This document shows positions 16,314 through 25,692 of a stretch of DNA of 46,754 bases, piece by piece. This DNA comes from a bacterium (GTDB lineage Bacteria > Acidobacteriota > Polarisedimenticolia > Polarisedimenticolales > Polarisedimenticolaceae): positions 1-46,754 of the forward strand of contig JAAELQ010000162.1 in assembly GCA_024226515.1 (NCBI GenBank), given 5' to 3'. Position numbers and translations under genes: made by a program. The notes beneath the pieces were generated by a model. It did not search any database and was not told the DNA's origin. It saw nothing but the letters and a program-made list of their open reading frames with translations. The stretch's first letter is position 1; every line of letters begins with the position of its first letter.

Positions 16314-19300
16314 ATGGCGAGTGCGACCCTGCTGGCGGGGCTGACGGCCGTCGCCGCGTTGCTGGCTTCTATCGGCCCGGTCGATTCGAACGCTGTACCG
16401 CCCGGGAGATCCGCCGCGGCGGAACCCGGCAAGCGCACCCCGCCTCGCAACGGGGCGGCATTCACCCCCGCCAACCCGACTCACAACCTGACCGTCGCGT
16501 TCTCGGACGACGGCGTTCACATCCGGCCGCTGAGCTCCACGCTCGACTGGGAGATCGGCTACCGCCTGACCGCGTCGGGCTCGCCCGGAGCGATGGTTCC
16601 CGTGCCGGCGCCGGTACAGAGTGCGGCGGGAGAGCGCATGCAGCTCGACTATGGATCGATCGTCGAGTGGTACGCCAACGACGCCCGCGGCCTCACGCAG
16701 GGATTCGTCATCCTCGAGCCCGTGGACGGCGCGGCGTCGTCCATCGCGATCGATCTGGAGCTCGACGGCGACCTGCGACCGCAGATCGACGACGGACGAA
16801 GCCGGTTCGACTTCGAGCTCGCCGGCGAGCCGTTCGCGTTGCTGCGCCAGCGGGACCTCGTCGCGCGCGACGCACTCGGTGCGACGCTGCCCGCCAGGAT
16901 CGAGCTCGTGACCGCGCCGGGCTCGCAGCACTTGCGCGTAGTCCTCGACGTCGCCGGCGCGCTGTTCCCGCTGCGGGTCGAATCACGGCTGACCGCAGGC
17001 GCCTGGTCCTCCGAGCTGGCCGCGGACACCCGCGATCTCGCCTGGGGCGACTGGGACGCGGACGGCGACCTCGATCTCGCGGTCGCGCGCTGGGGCAAAC
17101 CGAATCGCGTGTTCGCCAACGTCGACGGCGATCTCGTCCCGGCCTGGTCTTCCCCCGAGACGGACCGCAGCAGCAGCCTCGTCTGGGGCGACTGGGACGG
17201 CGACGGCGATCTCGACCTGGCCGTGGGCAACGAGGATCAACCGAATCGTGTCTACGAGAACCGCGGCGCCGACCGACCGATCGCCGGCTCGACCGGTGGG
17301 CTGCTCGGCCACGGCGGACGGCGATCCGACTCGCGCCTCGCGCTCGCCTGGTCGTCGTCGCGATCCGATACGACGACGGACGTGCTGTGGGGCGACGCCG
17401 AGGGGGACGGAACGCTGGACCTGTTCGTCGCGAATCGGGGACAGGCCAACCGTTTCTACACGAACCGCGGCGCCGGCCGGCTGGTCTCGGCGTGGACCTC
17501 GGACGAGGCGGAGCGGACGACGGCGATCTCGCTCGGGGACTGGGATCGAGACGGCGACCTGGACCTGCTCGCCGGCAACCACGACGAGCCCGACCGCGTG
17601 TACGCCAACACGAACGCCCGGTTCACGAGCGTGTACGCGACCCCGGATGCCCAGGCGACGAGTAGCGTGGCGTGGGGCGACTGGAACGGCGATCGTTTTC
17701 TCGACGCGGCGATCGGGGTCGACGGCGGGCCGAACGTGATCCTGCAGAACGTCGGCGGCTCGCTGGCACGAGTCTGGATCTCCGACGAGACGGACTCGAC
17801 GCGCGTCGTTCTGTGGAGCGACCTCGATCACGACCGCGACCTGGACCTGTACGTCGGCAATCACGGTCAGCCGAACCGTCTGTATCGCAACCTCGGCGGG
17901 CAGCTGAGGCTGGCCTGGAGCTCCGAGCGCGCCGAGCGGACGACGACGCTCGCCGTCGCCGACTGGGATGCCGACGGCGACGCCGAGCTGGCCACGGGCA
18001 ACGCGGGGCAACCGGACCGTGTCGAGGTGAGCTGCCCCGGCCCGGTGAGCCCGGCGTGGAACGGACCGATCTTCGAGCTGAGCAAGAGTGTGGACTGGGG
18101 CGATTTCGACGGCGACGGCGATCTCGACCTGGCGATCGGCAACGATGACTTCCTCTTCGGCAGCGAGTTCATCGCGCGCTCGGAGGTGTGGCGCAACACC
18201 GACGGACGGCTGGCTCTCGCCTGGGCCGCGCCCATCCTGGAGAAGATCTGGTCCGTCGCGTGGGGTGACTGGGACGGCGACGGCGACCTCGACCTGGCGA
18301 CGGGAGGTTGGCTCGCACCGAATCGCGTCTGGGAGAACGACGGGTCGACGTTGCACCTGGCGTGGACCTCCGCCGAGGTCGAGCCGACGAAGTCGGTGGC
18401 CTGGGGCGACTGGGACGGCGACGGCGACCTCGACCTGGCCGTCGGCAACTGGCGCGCGCCGAACCGGGTCTACGGCAACGAGGGCGGTACGCTCGTTCCC
18501 GCCTGGGCCGCGGCGGAGCCCGACGACCTGACCGGCAGCGTCGCCTGGGGCGACTACGATCGCGACGGCGATCTCGACCTCGCCGTCGGCAACCTCGGTC
18601 AGCGCACTCGGCTCTACGTCAACAGCGGCGGCGCGCTGCAACTCGCTTGGACGGCGGGAATCGATCGCGATACGACGGAAGTGGCGTGGGCCGACTGGGA
18701 CGCGGACGGCGACCTCGACCTGGCGGTGGGCAATTTCGGCCAGTCCAACACGGTGTATCGCAACGACGACGGCGTCCTGGAGCTGGCCTGGGAGTCGCGC
18801 GAGACGGACGACACGACCACGATCGACTGGGGCGACTGGGACGGGGACGGCGATCCGGACCTCGCGGTCGGCAACCTGTGGTCCGTGATCCGCCTCTACA
18901 CGAACACCGGCGGGTCGCTGAGCTACCTTCAGGACGCCGGGGAGTTCGACGCGCTGCTGCAGACGCTGCGCTTCGGCGACATCGACGGCGACGGCGACCT
19001 CGACCTGGCGGCCGCCAACGAGTGCCCCGTGATCGTCAACCGCGTCTACGGCAACCGGCGTGTCGAGGCCAGGACCGGTCTGCCGGAGTCGCCGGTGTAT
19101 CCCGTCGCGCTGCGCCGCCCGGGAATCACCGACAGCGGGTACTTCTATTCGACCGCCGAGCGTCTGACGTCACCGGTCAAGGTCCCGTTCCGGCTGGTCG
19201 ACGCGCAGGGCGACTCGGCGTGGAGCCTGCGCGTTCAGTATTCGACCAACGGCGGTGGGCAGTGGTTCCCCGCGACGCCGGCGACCGGGGGCAGCGGCAC

Positions 19301-19673
19301 GACCGAGCTGGCGTCGTCCGCCGAGGGCGTCGAGCACGTCTTCGTCTGGGACGCCGAGACCGACGATGCGTGCTCGGACAACGCGATGCTGCGTTTCGTG
19401 GTCGAGTGGCAGGTTCCGCGTGTCGTCTCGGGGCCGATCCACAAGGCCAACCTCGCGACCACCACGCCGCCGTTCCGGGTCGGGGAGCGCGTGCGGACCT
19501 GGTTCCGCGACGCCGACGGCGACGGGGTGGGGGACGAGGCGTCGACCCGTCGCTCGTGCTGGTCGCGCGAGGGCTTCGTCGAGATCGGTGGGGACTACGA
19601 CGACTCCGACCCGTCCGTGACCGGATGCCCGGCCTACGGCTCGAACACGGGCAGCTTCGCGCTCGCGGAGTGA
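16314..19673 (+). CDS. Secreted FG-GAP/VCBS repeat array protein
   Basis: 1119 residues with a signal peptide (about 1-27) and a strong ribosome-binding site (AGGAGGAGGGG) before the ATG. After a 230-residue N-terminal region come about 14 calcium-binding blades of roughly 45-60 residues, each with the core WGDWDGDGDLDLAVGN and a following PNRVY segment (about 240-920). Two or more consecutive beta-propellers are implied. The tail (about 920-1119) contains a beta-sandwich-like part with YSTNGGGQWFP, a GDGVGDEAS loop and the calcium motif GDYDDSDPSVTG. Unlike the two upstream FG-GAP proteins there is no ASPIC domain. The 3' end overlaps the convergent gene by 40 bases. Confidence 0.88.
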   Translation: MASATLLAGLTAVAALLASIGPVDSNAVPPGRSAAAEPGKRTPPRNGAAFTPANPTHNLTVAFSDDGVHIRPLSSTLDWEIGYRLTASGSPGAMVPVPAPVQSAAGERMQLDYGSIVEWYANDARGLTQGFVILEPVDGAASSIAIDLELDGDLRPQIDDGRSRFDFELAGEPFALLRQRDLVARDALGATLPARIELVTAPGSQHLRVVLDVAGALFPLRVESRLTAGAWSSELAADTRDLAWGDWDADGDLDLAVARWGKPNRVFANVDGDLVPAWSSPETDRSSSLVWGDWDGDGDLDLAVGNEDQPNRVYENRGADRPIAGSTGGLLGHGGRRSDSRLALAWSSSRSDTTTDVLWGDAEGDGTLDLFVANRGQANRFYTNRGAGRLVSAWTSDEAERTTAISLGDWDRDGDLDLLAGNHDEPDRVYANTNARFTSVYATPDAQATSSVAWGDWNGDRFLDAAIGVDGGPNVILQNVGGSLARVWISDETDSTRVVLWSDLDHDRDLDLYVGNHGQPNRLYRNLGGQLRLAWSSERAERTTTLAVADWDADGDAELATGNAGQPDRVEVSCPGPVSPAWNGPIFELSKSVDWGDFDGDGDLDLAIGNDDFLFGSEFIARSEVWRNTDGRLALAWAAPILEKIWSVAWGDWDGDGDLDLATGGWLAPNRVWENDGSTLHLAWTSAEVEPTKSVAWGDWDGDGDLDLAVGNWRAPNRVYGNEGGTLVPAWAAAEPDDLTGSVAWGDYDRDGDLDLAVGNLGQRTRLYVNSGGALQLAWTAGIDRDTTEVAWADWDADGDLDLAVGNFGQSNTVYRNDDGVLELAWESRETDDTTTIDWGDWDGDGDPDLAVGNLWSVIRLYTNTGGSLSYLQDAGEFDALLQTLRFGDIDGDGDLDLAAANECPVIVNRVYGNRRVEARTGLPESPVYPVALRRPGITDSGYFYSTAERLTSPVKVPFRLVDAQGDSAWSLRVQYSTNGGGQWFPATPATGGSGTTELASSAEGVEHVFVWDAETDDACSDNAMLRFVVEWQVPRVVSGPIHKANLATTTPPFRVGERVRTWFRDADGDGVGDEASTRRSCWSREGFVEIGGDYDDSDPSVTGCPAYGSNTGSFALAE
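17035..19035 (+). repeat. Internal tandem array of 14 FG-GAP-coding repeats
   Basis: A recurring stretch encoding tryptophan-glycine-aspartate-tryptophan and DGDGDLDLA, near-identical at the DNA level in several units (for example around 17180, 18260, 18400 and 18830). Spacing is about 130-190 bases, which matches one propeller blade each. The conservation indicates duplication or gene conversion within the gene. Confidence 0.8.
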
Positions 19674-20203
19674 CGCCCGCGGATCCACTCCTCGAGCGTG
19701 ACGGCGCCCGCCGGCTCTTCGCGCAGCATCAACGGTTTGCCCGACCAGTTGTGGCTCAGCCGGTGCAGCACCTCCTGCGGCGACTTCGCGCGGAACACGA
19801 GCACGGTCGCCTCGCGCCGGGCGCCGACGAGAAACTCCGCGACCGGCTCCACGTCCTTCAGGCCGCTGCCCAGCGTCTTCGGCACACCAATGAACGCGGC
19901 GGAACCGGCCGTCTCGCGCTCGACCAGGTCGAGGATCGCGTTGGCGTAAGCCACCAGGCTGCGGTCGCGTGGCTGGACGCCCGCGAGCTCCTTCAGTCCG
20001 TTGACGTCCTCGGCCAGCATCCCGAGCGTGTGGGCGATCTGCTTGGTCTCCCCGACGATCTCGGGTAGCTCCTCGTTGACCGTCGTCAGCGCCTCGTTGC
20101 TCTGCTGCAGCGCCTGGTTGGCGCGCAGGCTCAGCGACGCCAGCAGGAACACGATGGCGACTCCGAAGACGACGCTGGTCACGTAACAGACCCATTTGAA
20201 CAT
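19634..20203 (-). CDS. Membrane-anchored protein of unknown function
   Basis: 189 residues. ATG 20203 is preceded by GGAG with 6-base spacing; a longer open frame upstream is a shadow of the cytochrome gene. One N-terminal transmembrane helix (about 4-27) is followed by a helical, probably coiled-coil stretch (about 30-75), then a mixed alpha/beta domain of about 110 residues. No family is recognised. The stop lies inside the convergent FG-GAP gene (40-base overlap), and the start is 55-64 bases from that of the divergent cytochrome gene. Confidence 0.75.
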   Translation of the reverse strand: MFKWVCYVTSVVFGVAIVFLLASLSLRANQALQQSNEALTTVNEELPEIVGETKQIAHTLGMLAEDVNGLKELAGVQPRDRSLVAYANAILDLVERETAGSAAFIGVPKTLGSGLKDVEPVAEFLVGARREATVLVFRAKSPQEVLHRLSHNWSGKPLMLREEPAGAVTLEEWIRGRHSASAKLPVFEP

Positions 20204-20257
20204 GACGCGCTCCGGCTCTTTGAGCGAGTGCGACCCTACCACATCCGCTGTACATTG

Positions 20258-22162
20258 ATGGGTGCGATGTGGACAGGAACTCTCCTGGCGCTCTGCGCCC
20301 TGGTGGTGTCGGTATCGGAGCCCGTCCCGCCGCCCGAGCCGCGCCTGCTGAATCACGACCCCGAAGTGCGCTACGTCGGGCGGCAAGAGTGTTTCGAGTG
20401 CCACGAGGGTAACGCGACGAACTTCCTGCGCACCGGCATGGCGCGCGCGTTCTACCCCCTGACGGCCGACCGCGTGGTCGAGGACTTCACCGACGACAAC
20501 GTGATGGTCGATCCGCGAAGCGGCGTGCGCTACCGCATGCTGCGGCGCGACGGGAAATTCTTTCAGCAGCAGTTCGTGCTGGACTCGTCCGGGGGTGAGA
20601 CCGCGGTCGAGGAACGCGAGTTGACCTACGTCGTCGGCTCGAACAACCACAGCCGCGGCTACATCACGATCGTCGACGACAAGCTGTTCCAGACGCCGGT
20701 CTGCTGGGACCCGACCACCGAGGACTGGATTTACTGCCCGGGGTTCGAGGTCAAGAACGAGCACTACTCGCGCGAGGTGTCGAACAGCTGCATCTTCTGC
20801 CACAACGGCCGCGTCGAGCCGGTCGAGGGGACGCGCAACGCGTATCACGACCCGATCACGCATGGGATCGGCTGCGAGCGTTGCCACGGTCCAGGCCAGC
20901 TACATGTCGAACGACATCGCGAGCACCCCGATCCGTTCTTCGAGGGACCCGACTCCACGATCGTCAACCCGCGCCGCCTCGACCGCGACGAGCGGATGCA
21001 TGTCTGCTTCCAGTGCCACCTCGGCGACAGCAGCGCGACCGTGCGTGTGATCCGCGAGGACCGCGGACTGCAGTCGTTTCGCCCCGGGCAGCCGCTGACC
21101 GACGTGCTCGTCCCGTTTCGTTACGTGCAGCAGACGCAGCACGACTTCGGACTGGTGGCGCAGGCGGACCGCATGATCCTCAGCCGTTGCTACACCGAGA
21201 GCGGCGGCAAGATGGAATGCCTGACCTGCCACAACCCACACATCTCGACCTACGAGATGCAGCCGGGAGCGTTCCGCGACAACTGTCGGACGTGCCACGA
21301 GCTCGACGACTGCGTCGCGACCGCCGAGGCTCGCGGCAAGACCGAGCCGGCCGACGATTGCGTCGCGTGCCACATGCGCAGGGGCGAGGCGGTCGACCGC
21401 AAGTACGCGTCGTTCACCGATCACTGGATCCGACGGCGTATCGATCTCCCCCGGCGCGACCGGCGGACCGACCTCGAGCTGGAGCCGATCTTCCCCGAGG
21501 CGTTCGCGGCGCTGCCGAAGGGAGAGCAGCACTACTACCGCGCGCGCGCTCACTTCCTCGCCGCGACCGAGTCGCCGCCGAGGACGCATGCCGAGCTGTA
21601 CGGCAAGGCCGAGGAGTCGTTCCGTCGCGCGATCGCCGAGGGCTACGACACCGCGCCGGCCTGGTTCTTCCTCGGCAAGTCGCTCATGTTCCGCAGCCGC
21701 TGGCCCGATGCGTACCGTGCATTCTCCGCTGCGGTCGAGCGGCAGCCCGAGCACCACGACGCGCTGTTCGCGCTGGGACAGTCGCTGGCCGCACTCGGGA
21801 AGCCGGAGCTGGCCCAGCCGGTCTTCGAGCGCATGCTCGAGCTCGATCCGGACGACGCGATGGCGTGGTCGGAGTACGGCCGGGTGCTCTGGAGTCGGCA
21901 ACGCGTCGACGAGGCGCTGGCCGCCTACCGCAAGGCGGTGCCGCTCGAACCGTGGAACGCTACGTTGCACCTGAACCTGGGCATGTTGCTCGCTGCGACC
22001 GGTGATTGGACCGGCGCGGCCGCGGCAGGCGATCGCGCAGCACGGCTCGATCCCGACTCTCCCGACGTGTGGGAGTTCGTGGCCAACGTCGCCCGCGCCG
22101 CGGAAAAGGCCGAGGTCGAGCACGAGGCGCGATTCCAGCTTCGCAGGTTGAGCGGCGAGTGA
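20258..22162 (+). CDS. Seven-haem c-type cytochrome with C-terminal TPR domain
   Basis: 634 residues. The N-terminus is hydrophobic and likely an export signal. The cytochrome part (about 35-395) has seven CxxCH haem sites: CFECH, CIFCH, CERCH, CFQCH, CLTCH, CRTCH and CVACH, with CHNPH and CHGPG contexts typical of the cytochrome c554/NrfB-like family. Residues about 430-630 are tetratricopeptide repeats. It is probably periplasmic and passes electrons while docking another protein through the TPRs; the donor and acceptor are not encoded nearby. The start is uncertain: GTG 20228, ATG 20258 and ATG 20267 are in frame and none has a good ribosome-binding site. TACATT at 20251-20256 would suit a near-leaderless transcript starting at ATG 20267. 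Confidence 0.88.
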   Translation: MGAMWTGTLLALCALVVSVSEPVPPPEPRLLNHDPEVRYVGRQECFECHEGNATNFLRTGMARAFYPLTADRVVEDFTDDNVMVDPRSGVRYRMLRRDGKFFQQQFVLDSSGGETAVEERELTYVVGSNNHSRGYITIVDDKLFQTPVCWDPTTEDWIYCPGFEVKNEHYSREVSNSCIFCHNGRVEPVEGTRNAYHDPITHGIGCERCHGPGQLHVERHREHPDPFFEGPDSTIVNPRRLDRDERMHVCFQCHLGDSSATVRVIREDRGLQSFRPGQPLTDVLVPFRYVQQTQHDFGLVAQADRMILSRCYTESGGKMECLTCHNPHISTYEMQPGAFRDNCRTCHELDDCVATAEARGKTEPADDCVACHMRRGEAVDRKYASFTDHWIRRRIDLPRRDRRTDLELEPIFPEAFAALPKGEQHYYRARAHFLAATESPPRTHAELYGKAEESFRRAIAEGYDTAPAWFFLGKSLMFRSRWPDAYRAFSAAVERQPEHHDALFALGQSLAALGKPELAQPVFERMLELDPDDAMAWSEYGRVLWSRQRVDEALAAYRKAVPLEPWNATLHLNLGMLLAATGDWTGAAAAGDRAARLDPDSPDVWEFVANVARAAEKAEVEHEARFQLRRLSGE

Positions 22163-22174
22163 CGGCTTTGTTGC

Positions 22175-22180
22175 TATGAT
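22175..22180 (+). promoter_or_regulatory. -10 element of a probable leaderless transcript
   Basis: TATGAT ends 6 bases before the GTG at 22187, the same arrangement as at 6903-6915. No ribosome-binding site precedes the GTG. The -35 would lie inside the cytochrome gene; TTGAGC at 22148-22153 is present but with a long spacer of 21 bases. Confidence 0.45.
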
Positions 22181-22186
22181 CCGGTC

Positions 22187-22837
22187 GTGGTGACCAGCGT
22201 GAGTGGACCGGGCAAGCGTTACAAGAGCGGCGACTGGGTCGAGGACTACTGTCGACCCTGCAAGCTCGAGCGACGCCACACCGTCCTCGTCGTCGACGAG
22301 GACGGGGTTCCGCTTCGTGTCCTGTGCGACACGTGCGGCAGTCAGCACAACTACCGCGGCGGCAGGGTTCCCGCGTCGTCCCGGCCCAAGGGCGGCACGA
22401 CGTTCCGCTCCGCCCCTACGTCCGGCGCGTTTCCGGCCGTCTCCGAACGAGAGAGGAGCTTCCCCAAGATGTCCGACCTGACCGGTGCGACCTCGAGCGA
22501 AGACCTGGAGCTGATGCTGCGGCGCGTGATCCGTGAAGAGACCGGGCTGACGCCGGTGACGCCGGCGGACAAGTGGCAGGGGGGCGAGATGGTGCTGCGG
22601 CCCGGGCGCGACGGCGTGCAGGAGAAGACGTGGCCCATCGAGACCTTCTTCAGCAAGGTGGTGATGCTGCGCAACCGGCTGCGCGTGATGGAGCAGCAGA
22701 TCAACACCGTGGACCTTCCCGACGCCACGAGGACCAAGCTGCAGGGCTACATCACCGCGTGCTACGGCTCGCTGACCAGCTTCAACGTGCTGTTCGCCGA
22801 CGAAGATGACCGATTCCGCGGAAGTGGCGGAAAATAG
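22187..22837 (+). CDS. Protein with N-terminal zinc ribbon, function unknown
   Basis: 216 residues. The first 60 have two cysteine pairs (CRPC near residue 22 and CDTC near 47), a zinc-ribbon pattern. A low-complexity basic linker (about 60-95) leads to a C-terminal domain (about 100-205) with KWQGGEMVLRPG, predicted strands and a long amphipathic helix. I cannot name the family. The linker and ribbon suggest nucleic-acid or ribosome contact, which is inference only. It follows the cytochrome by 24 bases but seems to have its own promoter, so it may not share its function. Confidence 0.75.
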   Translation: MVTSVSGPGKRYKSGDWVEDYCRPCKLERRHTVLVVDEDGVPLRVLCDTCGSQHNYRGGRVPASSRPKGGTTFRSAPTSGAFPAVSERERSFPKMSDLTGATSSEDLELMLRRVIREETGLTPVTPADKWQGGEMVLRPGRDGVQEKTWPIETFFSKVVMLRNRLRVMEQQINTVDLPDATRTKLQGYITACYGSLTSFNVLFADEDDRFRGSGGK

Positions 22838-22850
22838 CCCCCGAATCCGC

Positions 22851-22880
22851 TTCCAATCGGACCCCCGTCCGGGGTATACT
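22851..22880 (+). promoter_or_regulatory. Probable promoter of the triple lamin-tail gene
   Basis: TTCCAA (22851-22856), then an 18-base spacer and TATACT (22875-22880), a strong -10. The ATG at 22936 has a G-rich ribosome-binding site, giving a leader of about 48 bases. Confidence 0.5.
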
Positions 22881-22935
22881 TGCCCCACACCAGTCTGAAA
22901 AACCAAACACCACGATTCAGAATTCGGGGGTCCCC

Positions 22936-25686
22936 ATGTCCGCTTGCCAGCGTCTCCTCCTCGTCGCGTCCCTCTGCATCCCACTCACCGCTCCGGTCGC
23001 GGGCGTATTCGATTCCGGCATCCGCATCAACGAGATCGATTCCGGCATCCGCATCAACGAGATCGACTACGACCAACCGGGAATCGACACCGCCGAGTTC
23101 ATCGAGCTCGTCAACAACGGCGACAGCGCGGTGAGCCTGGACGGACTCGCAGTCGTTCTGGTCAACGGAGCGATCACCACCGTCTACGAGACGATCGATC
23201 TCCCCGACGTGTCGCTTGCGGTCGGTGACTACTTCGTCATCTGCGCCAACTCCATCAACGTGGCGAACTGCGATCTCGACCTCGGCGTCTCCGCCAACCT
23301 GGTGCAGAACGGCGCTCCGGATGCGGTGCAGCTGTTCGAGAGTGGGAGCGTCGTCGACGCGGTCACCTACGAGGGCGACATGGGAGCTGCGTACACGGAG
23401 GGCTCGGGCTCCGGCCTGTCGGACTCGGGCACGATCGCCGGTGTCGGCATTGCGCGCTGCCCCGACGGCAAGGACACGAACCAGAACAACGTGGACTTCC
23501 GGCTGGACGCGATCACGCCCGGGACGACGAACACCTGCCTGCCGGACGGAAGCAAGCTGGTGATCAACGAGATCGACTACGACCAGCCGGGGGTCGATGA
23601 CGCCGAGTTCGTCGAGATCAAGAACGTCGGTTCGCTCGATGTCGACCTCGGCTCGTTCAGCCTGGAGTTCCGCAACGGAGCGAACGACACGACGTACGGG
23701 AACATCGAGTTGCCGGACGCCGTGCTGGCCGCGGGCGACTACTTCGTCGTCTGCACCAACGCCGCCACGGTCGTCGGGTGCGATCTGGACACCACACCCG
23801 ACTTCAACCTCATCCAGAACGGCGCGCCCGACGCCGTCGCCCTGCGCGTCGGCACGACGATCATGGACGTGGTGAGCTACGAGGGCGACACGACCGCGCC
23901 CTACACCGAGGGCTCGGGCGCGGGCCTGGAGGATCCGAGCAGCGGCGGCGCCGGCGGCTCGAACGAGAACAAGAGCATCTCGCGCCGGCCGGACGGCAGC
24001 GACACCGACCGCAACAACGTGGACTTTCTCATCGCGTGTGCGACGCCCGGCGCGCAGAACACGACCTTCGACACCGACTGCCCCGCCGGACTGCCGCAGC
24101 TCGTGATCAACGAGATCGACTACGACCAGCCGGGGGCCGATGCGGCCGAGTTCGTCGAGATCAAGAACGTCGGCGCGGCGCCCACCCTGCTGGTGGGCAC
24201 GGAGATCGTGGGCTTCAACGGCGCGAACTCGATGATCTACGACATCATCCCGTTAGATGACGTCGTGCTCGGCCCGGGTCAGTACCACGTCGTCTGCGGC
24301 GACGCCGGCAACGTCGACAACTGCGACCAGGTCGCCTCGTCCTCCACGAACCTGCTGCAGAACGGTTCGCCCGACGCGCTCGCGCTGCGTCGAGGGCGCA
24401 CTCTGTTCGACGCTGTGAGCTACGAGGGCAGCGTCGCGGCGCCGTTTGTCGAGGGCACGGGAGCCGGCACCGACTCCAGTTCGGGTGGCGCCGGCGGAGT
24501 GAACGAGGACAGGGGCCTGTCGCGCCTGCCGGACGGCAGCGACACCGGCGACAACAGCGCCGATTTCAGCGTGCGCTGCATCACGCCCGGTCAGTCCAAC
24601 ACCGCGAATTCGACCGGCTGCGCGGACACCGACGGCGACGGCGTCGGCGATGCCGACGACAACTGCCCATCGATCCAGAACCCGGGGCAGGAGAACTCCG
24701 ACACCGACATGCACGGCGACGCGTGCGACAACTGCCCGACGACGAACAACGACGACCAGTTGAACAACGACGGCGATCTCGAGGGCGATGCCTGCGACGT
24801 CGACGACGACAACGACGGCGTCGAGGACGGCGACGACCCCGAGCCGTTCGACCCCGACCTGTGCGGCGACCTCGACGCGGACACGTGCGACGATTGCACG
24901 GTCGGCACCGACGACCTCGGGCCGCTGGCCGACAACGACATCGCGATGGACGGCCCGGACGCCGACGCGGACGGCCTGTGCGATGCCGGCGACCGGACGT
25001 TCTTCTCGGTGGCGACGCTGCAGATCGTCAACCCGATCCTGACCCCGCAGGTCGTGTACGAGGACCCGCCGGGGCCGGCCGGGATCGTCCAGGCCTTCGT
25101 CAACTCGCTGCCGGCGGCGGTCAACGTGGACGCGCTCGACGTCGACACCGGACGCTTCCTGTTCAGCGTCTCGAGCCAGGCGATCGTCTTCACGGGCGGC
25201 GGCGTGCTGTTCCTTCACCCGGGCGACGTCTACGAGTCCAACGCCGGGGACATCAGCCTGTTCTTCGACGTCTCCAACGCGGGCGTGAACCTGCGGCAGA
25301 TGAACGCGCTCGACTGGCTGGGACCGGACGCGTTCGCGTTCTCGGTCGGCCAGGCGCAGACCGTCGTCGACGGGGCCGGGACGTTCCACGTGCTGTATCC
25401 CAGCCGGGTCTACACGCTCGACACGAACTCCGGTGCGGTGACGCTGGTTCTCGACGCGGCCGGCCTCGGGTTCAGTGACGTCGACGGGATCGACTTCCTC
25501 CCCGACGACCGCATTGCGCTGTCGTCCGCGGCCACCGGCATCGTCGCGTTGCCCGGCGGCGCGATGATCGTGAACCACAAGGACGTCTACATCTTCGATC
25601 CGGCGGCGCCCGCGCCGAACCTGATCCGGTCCTACGACAACCCGGCCAGGGATCTGGACGGGGTCACGTTGATCGTCCCCGAATAG
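22936..25686 (+). CDS. Secreted triple lamin-tail-domain protein with TSP3 repeats
   Basis: 916 residues with a signal peptide (about 1-23). Three lamin-tail (LTD) beta-sandwich domains follow at about 35-200, 208-380 and 388-555; each opens with INEIDYDQPG and contains EFVEIKN or a close variant. Thrombospondin type 3 calcium repeats cover about 565-690 (GVGDADDNCPS type). The last 220 residues are strand-rich, resemble an irregular propeller and contain VDGIDFLPDDRIALSS. Bacterial LTD proteins are extracellular, often with nucleases or CotH. None of these catalytic parts is present, so this looks like an adhesin or scaffold. The mature N-terminus carries a perfect 27-base tandem duplication. 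Confidence 0.87.
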   Translation: MSACQRLLLVASLCIPLTAPVAGVFDSGIRINEIDSGIRINEIDYDQPGIDTAEFIELVNNGDSAVSLDGLAVVLVNGAITTVYETIDLPDVSLAVGDYFVICANSINVANCDLDLGVSANLVQNGAPDAVQLFESGSVVDAVTYEGDMGAAYTEGSGSGLSDSGTIAGVGIARCPDGKDTNQNNVDFRLDAITPGTTNTCLPDGSKLVINEIDYDQPGVDDAEFVEIKNVGSLDVDLGSFSLEFRNGANDTTYGNIELPDAVLAAGDYFVVCTNAATVVGCDLDTTPDFNLIQNGAPDAVALRVGTTIMDVVSYEGDTTAPYTEGSGAGLEDPSSGGAGGSNENKSISRRPDGSDTDRNNVDFLIACATPGAQNTTFDTDCPAGLPQLVINEIDYDQPGADAAEFVEIKNVGAAPTLLVGTEIVGFNGANSMIYDIIPLDDVVLGPGQYHVVCGDAGNVDNCDQVASSSTNLLQNGSPDALALRRGRTLFDAVSYEGSVAAPFVEGTGAGTDSSSGGAGGVNEDRGLSRLPDGSDTGDNSADFSVRCITPGQSNTANSTGCADTDGDGVGDADDNCPSIQNPGQENSDTDMHGDACDNCPTTNNDDQLNNDGDLEGDACDVDDDNDGVEDGDDPEPFDPDLCGDLDADTCDDCTVGTDDLGPLADNDIAMDGPDADADGLCDAGDRTFFSVATLQIVNPILTPQVVYEDPPGPAGIVQAFVNSLPAAVNVDALDVDTGRFLFSVSSQAIVFTGGGVLFLHPGDVYESNAGDISLFFDVSNAGVNLRQMNALDWLGPDAFAFSVGQAQTVVDGAGTFHVLYPSRVYTLDTNSGAVTLVLDAAGLGFSDVDGIDFLPDDRIALSSAATGIVALPGGAMIVNHKDVYIFDPAAPAPNLIRSYDNPARDLDGVTLIVPE
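23011..23064 (+). repeat. Perfect 27-base tandem duplication inside the lamin-tail gene
   Basis: Two identical 27-base copies, 23011-23037 and 23038-23064, keep the frame and duplicate the nine residues DSGIRINEI at the start of the first lamin-tail domain. The extra copy lies just after the signal peptide. Perfect identity points to a recent slippage event. Confidence 0.95.
23050..24600 (+). repeat. Three repeats encoding lamin-tail domains
   Basis: The stretch encoding INEIDYDQPG recurs starting at about 23053, 23563 and 24106, spacings of about 510 and 543 bases. Further conserved points are the LQNG(A/S)PDA and YEG segments. The second and third copies are more alike at DNA level than the first, suggesting stepwise duplication. 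Confidence 0.8.
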
Positions 25687-25692
25687 GCTGAA

